A stretch of DNA of 40,060 nucleotides from an uncultured Eggerthellaceae bacterium. Its GTDB lineage: Bacteria > Actinomycetota > Coriobacteriia > Coriobacteriales > Eggerthellaceae. Positions 21,988-30,255 of this stretch are shown piece after piece. The position numbers and the translations under genes are program-made. The notes under the pieces were generated by a model that worked only from the letters and a program-made list of their open reading frames with translations, was not told where the DNA came from and did not search any database. How positions within the stretch are numbered: position 1 is the first letter of the stretch; each line of letters begins with the position of its first letter. The DNA lies in NCBI GenBank assembly GCA_905234785.1, contig CAJOIP010000014.1:1-40060 (forward strand), in the 5' to 3' direction.

Positions 21988-23389
21988 GCTCGCCTTCAAT
22001 CCCAAGACGCTGTGGTTCGACGCCGGCGACTTGGAATTGCGCACGGGCGACGCCGTCGTGGTTTCCACGGCTCGGGGCAACGAGTTCGGCCATGTGTCCG
22101 ACTCGTTGTTCGAGATGGATTACGAAGACACGAAGAAACTGAAAAGCCCGCTGAAGCCCGTCAACCGCCTGGCGACAGAGGAGGACGAGGAGAAGTCGGA
22201 CGAGCTGATGGCGCTTTCGCGCGAGGCGCTGCCCACGTTCAAGCGCATGGCATCGGAATCGGTGCCCGACATGAACCCCGTGGCGGTGGAGTACCTGTTC
22301 GACGGCGACAAGGCCGTGTTCTACTTCGAATCGGAAGAGCGGGTCGATTTCCGCGACCTCGTGCGCAGGCTCGCCTCCGAGTTCCACGTGCGCGTCGACA
22401 TGAAGCAGATCGGCGTGCGCGACGGCGCCCGCATGGTGGGCGGCTTGGGTCATTGCGGCCAGGAGCTGTGCTGCCGCAGGCTCGGCGGCGAGTTCAACCC
22501 CGTATCCATCCGCATGGCCAAAGAGCAGGACCTGTCGCTGAACCCGCAGAAGATATCGGGCGTGTGCGGCAGGCTCATGTGCTGTCTGCGCTACGAGTAC
22601 GATGCCTACAAGGACTTCCACGGCCGCGCGCCGAAGAAGAACGCGCGCATCGCCACGCCCGACGGCGAGGGCAAGGTGGTCGATTTGGACGTGCCCCGCG
22701 AGGTCATCTCCATCAAGGTCGGCGACGAGAAGCCGGTGAAGGTTCCGCTCGCCGACTTCGAGCCTGCCGAGGAGGGCGCCCGCCCCAACGAGGTGGGCGA
22801 CGAGGCATGGCAACGCGCAACCGACCCGGCGCCGACGTCGCTCGACGGCGCCCTGAGCCTGTTCACCACCGAGCTTTCGGGCGAAGACAAGCTCGCGGAG
22901 CCCGGCAAGGTGCGCCACGTGCATGGTGAGGACTCGCCGAAGCAAGGCCGTTCGCGCCGCAGGCGCGGCGGTTCCGGCTCGGGCGGCGCCGAAGCTTCGA
23001 AAGACGAGCAGCCGCAGCGCAAGTCGCGCCGTCGCCGCTCGACGACCGTGAAGTCCGACGGCAGCACGCAGATTCAGAAGGGCGAGGAGAAGCAGGGTTC
23101 CAAGCGCGCCGGCCAGGGTGCCGACCAGCAGCAGAAGCCCTCGCCATCGCGGCGTCGCCGCAGCAGGTCCTCTTCTAACAACAAGCAGGCGAAGCCCGCT
23201 GGCGAGCAGCAAGTGCAGGGCTCGAAGGTCGGCCGCAACTCGTCAGCCTTGCGCGCGAACCGCCCCGAACCCGGCGATGCCCGAGACGGCGCCAAGCCCC
23301 AGGGCAGCGGCAATGGCGGTGGAAACGGCCAGCGCCGTCGCCGCCGCTCGCATAAGACGGGCTCGAACGGCGAGAACGCTTCGGAATAG
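21965..23389 (+). CDS. PSP1/RicT (YaaT)-like protein with basic low-complexity tail
   Basis: 474 aa. Residues 1 to about 270 are the PSP1 domain of RicT-like proteins, with all six family Cys visible (Cys164, Cys169, Cys170, Cys201, Cys206, Cys207 in GHCGQELCC and VCGRLMCC). In Bacillus, RicT joins RicA and RicF in an Fe-S complex that promotes RNase Y-dependent RNA maturation. Residues about 310-474 are a Ser/Arg/Lys/Gln/Gly-rich disordered tail with repeated SRRRR-type clusters, suggesting nucleic-acid binding; this tail is far longer than in Bacillus YaaT (275 aa). ATG 21965 has GGAGAGG 6 nt upstream. The tmk-holB-ricT order is conserved in Gram-positives. Confidence 0.9.
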   Translation: MVRIAPVRLAFNPKTLWFDAGDLELRTGDAVVVSTARGNEFGHVSDSLFEMDYEDTKKLKSPLKPVNRLATEEDEEKSDELMALSREALPTFKRMASESVPDMNPVAVEYLFDGDKAVFYFESEERVDFRDLVRRLASEFHVRVDMKQIGVRDGARMVGGLGHCGQELCCRRLGGEFNPVSIRMAKEQDLSLNPQKISGVCGRLMCCLRYEYDAYKDFHGRAPKKNARIATPDGEGKVVDLDVPREVISIKVGDEKPVKVPLADFEPAEEGARPNEVGDEAWQRATDPAPTSLDGALSLFTTELSGEDKLAEPGKVRHVHGEDSPKQGRSRRRRGGSGSGGAEASKDEQPQRKSRRRRSTTVKSDGSTQIQKGEEKQGSKRAGQGADQQQKPSPSRRRRSRSSSNNKQAKPAGEQQVQGSKVGRNSSALRANRPEPGDARDGAKPQGSGNGGGNGQRRRRRSHKTGSNGENASE

Positions 23390-23400
23390 AAGGTAATCAC

Positions 23401-24855
23401 ATGAACATCGACTACGCGGCGCTGACCGACCTGTACCAGATCACGATGGCCCAGGGCTATTTCGACCATGGCATGGGCACGACGCAGGCGTGCTTCCACA
23501 TGTACTTCCGCAACTACCCGTTCAAGGGCGGGTACGCAATCGCGTGCGGCCTCGACCAGCTCGCCGAGCTCGTCGAAAGCTACCGGTTCACCGACGAGGA
23601 CATCGAGTACCTCCGGGGCTTGAAGGCGCCCGCAGGCGGCAGCCTGTTCCACGACGACTTCCTGTCGTATCTCGCCGATTTCCGCCTGTCGGTCGACATC
23701 GACGCGGTCCACGAAGGCACGCCGGTGTTCCCGAACGAGCCGCTCGTGCGCGTGGTCGGCCCGATCTTGGAATGCCAGCTCATCGAGACGCCGCTTCTGA
23801 ACTGCGTGAACTTCGAGACGCTCGTCGCCACGAAGGCCGCGCGCGTGTGCCAGGCGGCTGAAACGCCCGTCGCCGAGTTCGGCCTGCGCCGCGCCCAGGG
23901 CGCTGCGGGCGGCGTGTGGGCGAGCCGCGCGGCCGTCGTCGGCGGTTGCGCCTCGACGTCGAACGTGCTCGCCGGGCGCCTGTTCGACATTCCCGTGTCG
24001 GGCACGCACGCCCATTCGTGGGTCATGTCGTTTCCGGACGAGCTGACGGCGTTCCGCGCGTACGCCAAGTCGTTCCCGAACAACTGCATCCTGCTCGTCG
24101 ACACCTACGACGTCGAGCAGGGCGTGAAGAACGCCATCACGGTCGGCCTCGAGATGCGCGAGCGCGGCGAGCGCCTCATGGGCATCCGCATCGACTCGGG
24201 CGACCTCACGTGGCTCTCGAAGATGGCGCGCCGCATGCTCGACGAGGCGGGCCTTGACGATTGCGGCATCGTGCTTTCCAACGACCTCGACGAATACACC
24301 ATCCGCTCGATCCGCCAGGAAGGCGTGAACGCCATGAGCTGGGGCGTGGGCACGAAGCTGGCCTGCGCCTACGACCAGCCGACGCTCGGCGGGGTGTACA
24401 AGCTGTCGTGCACGCGTCCGGAGGGGTCTGGCGAATGGGTCGACCACATCAAGATCAGCGAATCCATCCAGAAGCTGACCACGCCCGGCGTGCTCGACGT
24501 GCGCCGCTACTACGACGAGTCGGGCCGCATCGCCGGCGACATGGTGTTCGACACCAACGCCGACGTGAACGCCGACGAGGTCATCGTCGACCCGTATGAC
24601 GGCCTGCGCCGCAAGAAGCTGGCGGGAAAGCGCTACGAGACGCTGCTGAAGCCGCTCGCGCGCGGGGGCCGTTGCGTGCTCGAAGCTGACGCGCGCAGCG
24701 CCATGGCGGCTCGCGAGCGCACGCGCGCGGGCCTGGAAACGCTCGACGAAACGCAGAAGCGGTTGCTCAACCCGCATACGTACCCGGTCGGGTTGGAACG
24801 CGGCCTGTTCGATCGCCGTAGCGCCCTCGTTTCCAAGATGCGCGGATTCGCCTGA
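23401..24855 (+). CDS. pncB: Nicotinate phosphoribosyltransferase
   Basis: 484-aa enzyme of NAD salvage, joining nicotinate and PRPP to give nicotinate mononucleotide. It starts with the family opening LTDLYQITMAQGYF. The active-site region around EFGLRRAQGA and the GGCASTSNVLAG segment follow, then GTHAHSWVMSF and the phosphate-binding IRIDSGDL. Size fits the large (NAPRTase type 2) class. ATG 23401 is 11 nt after ricT with AGAAGG upstream, so it is likely in the same operon. No oddities seen. Confidence 0.95.
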   Translation: MNIDYAALTDLYQITMAQGYFDHGMGTTQACFHMYFRNYPFKGGYAIACGLDQLAELVESYRFTDEDIEYLRGLKAPAGGSLFHDDFLSYLADFRLSVDIDAVHEGTPVFPNEPLVRVVGPILECQLIETPLLNCVNFETLVATKAARVCQAAETPVAEFGLRRAQGAAGGVWASRAAVVGGCASTSNVLAGRLFDIPVSGTHAHSWVMSFPDELTAFRAYAKSFPNNCILLVDTYDVEQGVKNAITVGLEMRERGERLMGIRIDSGDLTWLSKMARRMLDEAGLDDCGIVLSNDLDEYTIRSIRQEGVNAMSWGVGTKLACAYDQPTLGGVYKLSCTRPEGSGEWVDHIKISESIQKLTTPGVLDVRRYYDESGRIAGDMVFDTNADVNADEVIVDPYDGLRRKKLAGKRYETLLKPLARGGRCVLEADARSAMAARERTRAGLETLDETQKRLLNPHTYPVGLERGLFDRRSALVSKMRGFA

Positions 24856-24950
24856 GTGCGTGTCGGCCTTGTCTCGCCGCTAAGCCGTGCGAACGTGTCG
24901 AAGCGAGCAGGTAAGGCAAGGTATTCAGGATCATTCTGAGGAGGGGGCGG

Positions 24951-25853
24951 ATGATTCGCATCGTAACCGATTCCACGGCCTCGATTCCAAACGGGGTCGC
25001 GCGGGCCAACGGCATCTCGGTTGTCACGATGTACGTGAACTACCGGGGCGTCGAATACGAAGACGCCACGATGGACCTCGACGCCTTCTACAAAGACATC
25101 TACGAGATGATTGACGACATACCGAAGTCGAGCCAGCCTTCGCAAGGCCAGCTCGAGGCCGTGTTCGCGAAGATCGCCGAAGACGGCGACGAGCTTCTGG
25201 GCATTTTCATGAGCTCGAAGATGTCGGGCACGGTCGACGGCGCCTTGCGGGCTGCCCGCAGCGTCGCGGCCCTCCATCCCGGGTTCAGGTTCCGGATCAT
25301 CGACAGCTCCTCGAACAGCTTCGACGAGGGATGGCCGGTGTTCGCCGCGGCGTCGGGCCGCGATGCGGGGTGCACGCTCGACGAATGCTGCGAGCTCGCA
25401 TGCGCTTCGATTGCAAGGTCGCGTTGGCTGTTCACGCCCGAATCGCTGCGCTTCCTGAAAGCCGGCGGCCGCATAGGCACGGCGTCTGCGTTGCTCGGCA
25501 ACCTCATGAAGCTCTGCCCGATACTCACGGTCTGCGACGGCGAGACTGCGACGTACGCGAAAGTGCGCACCCAGAAGAAGGCGCTTGCCGCCATCGCCGA
25601 GAAGCTCGGCGCCGACATCGACGAATACGGTTTGAAGAACGTCGTCGTGCACTACATCGGCTCGCCTGCCGACGCCTTGCGCTGGGCGCGCGAGGCCGTC
25701 GAGCCCCTCGTGAGGCGCGAGGTCCCCGTCGTTCCCGTGAGCGCCTGCATCGGGTTGCACGTCGGCCCCGCCATCGGCGTGGTCTACGAGTGCGAGAGGG
25801 AACTTCCCGGAAAGCTGACCTTCAATCCCGCATCGCTGGTGTATGCTTCTTAA
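24951..25853 (+). CDS. DegV family fatty-acid-binding protein, copy 1
   Basis: 300-aa DegV protein, a two-domain fold that binds fatty acids and, in Firmicutes, presents them to FakA kinase. It starts with the signature RIVTDSTASIP, then SSQPSQGQ and FMSSKMSGTVDGA (lipid-contacting Ser), and LKAGGRIG in the second half. ATG 24951 has GAGGAGGGGGCGG just upstream. A 95-nt gap without recognised elements separates it from pncB. A second DegV gene follows 21 nt later, probably in the same transcript. No FakA gene is visible here. Confidence 0.92.
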   Translation: MIRIVTDSTASIPNGVARANGISVVTMYVNYRGVEYEDATMDLDAFYKDIYEMIDDIPKSSQPSQGQLEAVFAKIAEDGDELLGIFMSSKMSGTVDGALRAARSVAALHPGFRFRIIDSSSNSFDEGWPVFAAASGRDAGCTLDECCELACASIARSRWLFTPESLRFLKAGGRIGTASALLGNLMKLCPILTVCDGETATYAKVRTQKKALAAIAEKLGADIDEYGLKNVVVHYIGSPADALRWAREAVEPLVRREVPVVPVSACIGLHVGPAIGVVYECERELPGKLTFNPASLVYAS

Positions 25854-25874
25854 AAACGATAAGGAGACGTGTTC

Positions 25875-26807
25875 GTGCCAGAGATTAAGTGCAACGTGAT
25901 CGTCGATTCGTGCTGCGACCTTCCGCATGCCGTCATCGACATTCCCGGAGTCGAGTTGCTGCAGTTCCCGTATATGCTCGATGGCGAAGAGCATTTCGAT
26001 GACATGTTCGAAAGCCTTCCCGCCCGCGAGTTCTACAACCGCATGCGCAAGGGCGCTGAGGTCTCGACGGCGCAAATTCCCCTGCCGGTCATCACCGAAG
26101 CGTTCCAGCGCGCCATCGACAGCGGCGTCCCAACCGTGTACCTGGGGTTCACGAGCGGCCTGTCCGGCAACTTCAACACGGCCAAAATGGTCCGCGACCA
26201 GCTCGTCGCCGACAACCCGGGAGCCGAGCTGTACGTGGTCGACACGCACCTGGCCTCCATCGCCGAGGGCCTTTTGGTGTACGAGGCGGTCCGCCAGCGC
26301 TCGAAGGGGCTTTCGGCCAAAGAGCTCGCGGCTTGGGCGAACGAGGCGCGGTTCTTCGTCAACGAGCTGTTCACCCTCGACGAGCTCGAATGGCTGCGCA
26401 AGGGCGGCCGCATTCCCGCTTCCGTCGCGTTCGCGGGCGCGAAGCTCGACGTGAAGCCGATGCTCGACATATCGATGGAAGGCAAGCTGTCGCTTTCGGG
26501 CGTGGCGCGCGGCCGGAAGAAGGGCATCCGCCAGCTCGCCGAGTTCTACAAGCGCAATGCCGCCGAGCTCGGCTGCGGCTCGTCGATCGTCATCGGAAGC
26601 TCCGATTGCCCCAAAGACGTCGAGCGCCTGAAGGACGAGATCGTGAAGGTCGACGACACGGTGCTGTTCCTCGAAACGACGATCGGCCCGGTCATCGGAA
26701 GCCATGTCGGCCCGGGCATGCTCGCGATATCCTTCATGGGCAACGACACGCGCGAGGACCTGTCGGTTTCCGACCGCATCGCCAAGCGCGTGCGCAGCAA
26801 GGAATGA
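25875..26807 (+). CDS. DegV family fatty-acid-binding protein, copy 2
   Basis: 310-aa DegV paralogue with VIVDSCCDLP at the N-terminus, STAQIP, GFTSGLSGNFNTA and LRKGGRIP. Identity to the upstream copy looks low apart from these motifs, so the pair is an old duplication or two separately acquired types with different lipid preference. GTG 25875 is preferred over GTG 25869, since AAGGAG (25861-25866) is 8 nt from the former and only 2 nt from the latter. A double PE1 repeat begins 5 nt after the stop. Confidence 0.9.
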   Translation: MPEIKCNVIVDSCCDLPHAVIDIPGVELLQFPYMLDGEEHFDDMFESLPAREFYNRMRKGAEVSTAQIPLPVITEAFQRAIDSGVPTVYLGFTSGLSGNFNTAKMVRDQLVADNPGAELYVVDTHLASIAEGLLVYEAVRQRSKGLSAKELAAWANEARFFVNELFTLDELEWLRKGGRIPASVAFAGAKLDVKPMLDISMEGKLSLSGVARGRKKGIRQLAEFYKRNAAELGCGSSIVIGSSDCPKDVERLKDEIVKVDDTVLFLETTIGPVIGSHVGPGMLAISFMGNDTREDLSVSDRIAKRVRSKE

Positions 26808-26811
26808 TGAG

Positions 26812-26875
26812 TAATCAATCACCTCGGAGGAAAATGATTATCACGGTAATCATTTTCCTCCGAGGTGATTGATTA
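26812..26875. repeat. PE1 palindromic repeat, double unit, intergenic
   Basis: Perfect 29-bp inverted arms (26812-26840 and 26847-26875) around the 6-nt loop TCACGG. Each arm is a PE1 unit with the CCTCGGAGG or CCTCCGAGG centre and AATCA/TGATT ends. It lies between the second degV gene and the dehydrogenase-like gene, and would place a very stable hairpin in the intergenic mRNA. No T-run follows, so a role in termination is unproven. Confidence 0.92.
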
Positions 26876-26895
26876 TCGTGGAATGAGGTATTGCT

Positions 26896-27849
26896 ATGAA
26901 CCCGTCCTTTTTCTTCGTCGGCCATGAGACGGTCGGCGCGTACGTCTCGCGTTGCCTCGAGCCGCTCGGCTGGGTGCGCGTGAGCGACGTCTCGCAGGCG
27001 GCAGTCGCGATTTCGTACTGCACGTCACAAACGGCGCTCGAAGACGCGTATTTCGATGGGGAAGGGCTCGTGAAGCGCTCGAAGCCCGGCACGCTGCTCA
27101 TCGACTTGTCTCCTTCGACTCCCGCGTTCGCCCGCGAGCTTTCCGCCGTGGCGACGGTGAACGACTTGCGCCCCGTCGAGGCGCCGCTTTCCGTGGTCGA
27201 CACGGCGCTGCCCGACGCGTTTGCGACTTCGGAGAACGTGATGTGCTTCGTCGCCGGCGAGGATGACGACGTCGACGAGGTCATCGACATCATCGAGACG
27301 GTAGCCGCAACCGTGGAGCGCACGGGGGCGAGCGGTTCGGCGCAACTTGCGAAGGCTGCGCGCACCGTGCAGGCAGCCGCGTTCATCGCGAGCGCTGTCG
27401 AGTCCGAGGCGCTCGTGCGCGCGACGCGCAGCAACACGACGTCGCTTGACGGCTTCGAGGCGATCGCGCGCCCCGCGGCCTTGGCGACGGCTTCCTCAAT
27501 CGCTGCTGTGTCGGTCGACGCGTTCGACGGCGCCTACACGGTCGAGATGCTCATGGCGGAAGTCGCGGCCGCCATGACGGCGGCTGACGATGCCGAGCTC
27601 ATTCTGCCGCAGCTCGAGTCCGTCATGCACCTGCTCGAGGTCCTGGCCGTCATAGGCGGCGCGGACAAGGCGCCGACGGCCTTGGCGCTCATGTACCGCG
27701 AAGAGGCGGCAAGCGCCGCGCAAGGCCTCGACTGGACGCGTGCCGAGGGCATGTTCGCCGATGCGGACCATGACCACGACCACGGATACGATGACGAGGA
27801 CGACGATTTCGGCATCTACGGCGGTTTCGGTGGGTACTCTGCGAACTAG
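26896..27849 (+). CDS. Beta-hydroxyacid-dehydrogenase-like protein with degenerate nucleotide site
   Basis: 317-aa protein resembling 3-hydroxyisobutyrate/6-phosphogluconate dehydrogenases. It has FFFVGHETVG at the Rossmann loop, LLIDLSPSTPAFARE (family xxIDxSTxxP), RPVEAPLS and GSAQLAKAARTVQ with the catalytic-Lys position retained. The dinucleotide motif GxGxxG has lost its second Gly (GHETVG) and the usual KxxNN is KAART. The C-terminus ends in a His/Asp tail (DADHDHDHGYDDEDDD), then GGFGGYSAN, suggesting metal binding. ATG 26896 has GAGGT upstream. The end overlaps the next gene by 20 bp. I infer an altered or non-enzymatic relative; the function is unknown. Confidence 0.65.
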   Translation: MNPSFFFVGHETVGAYVSRCLEPLGWVRVSDVSQAAVAISYCTSQTALEDAYFDGEGLVKRSKPGTLLIDLSPSTPAFARELSAVATVNDLRPVEAPLSVVDTALPDAFATSENVMCFVAGEDDDVDEVIDIIETVAATVERTGASGSAQLAKAARTVQAAAFIASAVESEALVRATRSNTTSLDGFEAIARPAALATASSIAAVSVDAFDGAYTVEMLMAEVAAAMTAADDAELILPQLESVMHLLEVLAVIGGADKAPTALALMYREEAASAAQGLDWTRAEGMFADADHDHDHGYDDEDDDFGIYGGFGGYSAN

Positions 27850-28750
27850 CCCGTGCAACCTCTGCCCGCGCCTGTGCGGCGCTCGCCGCGACGAGGGCGA
27901 ACGCGGCGTCTGCGGCGCCGGTGCCGACATGGTCGTCGCGCGGGCGGCGCTTCACTTCTGGGAAGAGCCGCCGCTTTCGGGCGAGGCGGGAAGCGGGGCC
28001 GTCTTCTTCGCGCACTGCCCCCTGCATTGCGTGTACTGCCAAAATGCCGACATCGCCGCCGGCAAGGCGGGGAAGCCCGTGAGCGTAGTGCGGCTGTCCG
28101 AGATCTGCCTCGAGCTTCAAGCGCAAGGCGCCTTGAACGTGAACTTCGTCACGCCGACGCACCACGGCTTGGCCATTCGCGATGCCGTGCGCGACGCGCG
28201 CGAACGCGGCCTTGGCATTCCCATTGTGTGGAACACGTCGGGATACGAGCGCGTCGAGGTCGTGGGCGCGCTCGCCGACACGGTCGACGTGTGGCTCGCC
28301 GACTTCAAGTACGCCGATGCGGCCCTGGCGAAACGGTATTCGAATGCACCCGATTATCCGCAGGTTGCGCTTCAGGCGATAGAGGCGATGGCAACGCAGG
28401 CGGGGCGTCCGCAATTCGACGAGGTCGGCGGCTTGCCGCGCATGCGCAAGGGCGTCATCGTTCGCCATCTCATGCTGCCAGGGGCGCTCGGGCAGTCGAA
28501 ACGCGCCGTGAAGCTGTTGCACGAGCGCTTAGGCGACGCGGTGCTGTATTCCATCATGAACCAGTACACGCCCGTCATGCCGCCATCGGCGCTCGGCCGC
28601 TTTCCCGAGCTGGCGCGCCGCGTGCCCGACGACGAGTACGAGGAGCTGCTCGATTTCGCCGATTCCCTCGGCATCGAGGACTACTTCTGGCAGCAGGGCC
28701 CCGCCGCCGAGGAGAGCTTCATCCCGGCGTGGGATTGCACGGGCGTATAA
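27830..28750 (+). CDS. PflX-like radical SAM protein (COG1313)
   Basis: 306-aa radical SAM enzyme related to pyruvate formate-lyase activating enzymes. The radical SAM cluster is CPLHCVYC (Cys63, Cys67, Cys70; a CX3CX2C spacing). An N-terminal Cys group (Cys9, Cys12, Cys16, Cys28) precedes it, and ARAALHFWEEPPLSG...GSGAVFF is the family hallmark. Such proteins are predicted to activate glycyl-radical enzymes or modify small targets; the substrate is not known. GTG 27830, overlapping the previous gene, is the only in-frame start that keeps the N-terminal Cys motif; its RBS is weak, so the start is tentative. No glycyl-radical enzyme gene is nearby. Confidence 0.85.
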   Translation: MGTLRTSPCNLCPRLCGARRDEGERGVCGAGADMVVARAALHFWEEPPLSGEAGSGAVFFAHCPLHCVYCQNADIAAGKAGKPVSVVRLSEICLELQAQGALNVNFVTPTHHGLAIRDAVRDARERGLGIPIVWNTSGYERVEVVGALADTVDVWLADFKYADAALAKRYSNAPDYPQVALQAIEAMATQAGRPQFDEVGGLPRMRKGVIVRHLMLPGALGQSKRAVKLLHERLGDAVLYSIMNQYTPVMPPSALGRFPELARRVPDDEYEELLDFADSLGIEDYFWQQGPAAEESFIPAWDCTGV

Positions 28751-28766
28751 GGCGCGACCTGAACCC

Positions 28767-28818
28767 TTGACTAAATACATTTGTTCGATTAACCTGTTCG
28801 AATGAACAGCGAACAGGT
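28767..28818 (+). promoter_or_regulatory. Promoter and palindromic operator of the DNA-repair radical SAM pair
   Basis: TTGACT (28767-28772) and TAACCT (28790-28795) are 17 bp apart. Overlapping the -10 and start region is TGTTC-GAAT-GAACA (28795-28808), matching the TGTTC-N4-GAACA architecture reported for one LexA clade (Verrucomicrobia). A wider perfect repeat ACCTGTTCG...CGAACAGGT (28792-28818) reaches to the RBS. Further GTTCG and CGAAC half-sites lie at 28783-28787 and 28810-28814. An SOS-type operator is a reasonable inference, given that the genes are annotated as DNA repair, but the repressor is not identified. Confidence 0.5.
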
Positions 28819-28824
28819 GTGCGT

Positions 28825-30255
28825 ATGAATTTGATGCGAAAACTCGAGGTCTTGGCGGATGCCGCGAAGTACGACGTGGCATGCACGTCGTCGGGTTCCG
28901 ATCGCGGGGCCGTGAAGGGCAAGCTCGGCGCCACGCAGGCGGCAGGGTGCTGTCACAGCTTCACGGCCGACGGGCGTTGCATCAGCTTGCTGAAGGTCCT
29001 CATGACCAACGTGTGCGCGTACGATTGCGCGTACTGCGCCAGCCGCCGGTCCAACGAGGTGGAGCGCGCCACGTTCAAGCCGCGCGAGCTGGCCGACCTC
29101 ACCATCGAGTTCTACCGGCGAAACTACATCGAGGGCCTTTTCCTCAGCTCGGGCGTGCTGGGCACGCCCGATTACACGACCGAGCTCATGGTCGAGGCGC
29201 TTCGCATCCTGCGCGACGAATACGGCTTTCGCGGGTACATTCACGCAAAGGTGGTGCCGGGCACCTCGCCCGAGCTCATCGACCAGCTGGGCCGCATGGT
29301 CGACCGCCTCTCGGTGAACCTCGAGCTGCCCTCGCAGGAAAGCCTGGCGCTGCTCGCCCCTCAGAAAACCCGTCAGCATATCGTGGCCCCCATGCGCCAA
29401 ATCGCCGAGGGCATAGCCGAGGGCAGGGAATCGCGTTTGCTCGCGAAGCGGAAAAGCGTGTTCTACCAAGGCGGCATCCAGCGTGCGGCCACGCGCCACC
29501 CGTTCTCGCCGGCCGGCCAGTCAACCCAAATGATCGTCGGCGCCACGCCCGAATCCGACTACCAGATCCTCAGCCTGTCCGCCGCCCTGTACAAGTCGAT
29601 GTCGCTCAAGCGCGTGTTCTTCAGCGCGTACCTGCCGGTGAACGACGACGCGCGGCTGCCGAAGACCGATGCCGTGCAGCTGAACCGCGAGCACCGCCTG
29701 TACCAGGCGGACTGGCTCATGCGCTTCTACCGCTTCGACGCATCCGAGCTCGTCGACGAAGCGAACCCGTTCCTCGACCCTTTGCTCGACCCCAAGGCGA
29801 ATTGGGCGCTGAACCACCTCGAGCTGTTCCCGATCGAGGTTAACACGGCCCCGTACGAGGCCCTCATGCGCGTGCCCGGCATCGGCGTGGTCGGGGCGCA
29901 ATCCATCGTGCGCGCCCGCAAGACCGCCACGATACGCGAACCGCATCTGCGAAAGCTCGGCATCGCCTACAAGCGCGCCCGGTATTTCATAACGTGCAAC
30001 GGCCAGTACGCGGGCGCGGGCGTCGCCATGACGCGGGAATCGCTCAGGCCGCTGCTCGCCGCCCCGATCAACGGCGGTCGTCATGGCCGCCGCGCCGACG
30101 CCGTGCTGCCCAACCAGCTCTCGCTGTTCGGCGAAGGGGAAACGTTCGCGTCGCCCACCCCTGCGGCAAGGTCGCTTTCGGGCGACTATGCAGGCCAGCC
30201 GCCCAAGCTTTCCGTGGGTGCGCGAGAGCCGTCTGTCGCATGGAACCTGTCATGA
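28825..30255 (+). CDS. Putative DNA modification/repair radical SAM protein
   Basis: 476-aa radical SAM protein (COG4277 / TIGR03916-like). The cluster motif is CAYDCAYC (Cys64, Cys68, Cys71). An upstream CCHSFTADGRCISLLK segment is typical of the family. A helix-hairpin-helix region (about residues 348-375, RVPGIGVVGAQSIVRAR) indicates DNA contact. The last 70 residues or so are variable. These proteins are nearly always encoded beside a DUF4130 protein, as here, and are thought to act in DNA repair; the lesion is unknown. ATG 28825 has an AGGTG RBS 5-6 nt upstream that lies within a palindromic operator. The next gene overlaps its stop (ATGA), so the two are translationally coupled. Confidence 0.92.
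   Translation: MNLMRKLEVLADAAKYDVACTSSGSDRGAVKGKLGATQAAGCCHSFTADGRCISLLKVLMTNVCAYDCAYCASRRSNEVERATFKPRELADLTIEFYRRNYIEGLFLSSGVLGTPDYTTELMVEALRILRDEYGFRGYIHAKVVPGTSPELIDQLGRMVDRLSVNLELPSQESLALLAPQKTRQHIVAPMRQIAEGIAEGRESRLLAKRKSVFYQGGIQRAATRHPFSPAGQSTQMIVGATPESDYQILSLSAALYKSMSLKRVFFSAYLPVNDDARLPKTDAVQLNREHRLYQADWLMRFYRFDASELVDEANPFLDPLLDPKANWALNHLELFPIEVNTAPYEALMRVPGIGVVGAQSIVRARKTATIREPHLRKLGIAYKRARYFITCNGQYAGAGVAMTRESLRPLLAAPINGGRHGRRADAVLPNQLSLFGEGETFASPTPAARSLSGDYAGQPPKLSVGAREPSVAWNLS

Noticed and set aside
26834-26872. A 12-codon mini-ORF inside the PE1 double repeat, preceded by GGAGG
   Set aside because: The GGAGG is part of the palindrome and only 3 nt from the ATG; the other copies do not keep an equivalent ATG frame. 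Probably chance.
28781-28818. A canonical actinobacterial/Firmicutes LexA box (CGAAC-N4-GTTCG)
   Set aside because: The half-sites are present but oriented as TGTTC-N4-GAACA; the canonical palindrome is absent, so only an SOS-type operator of another architecture is proposed.
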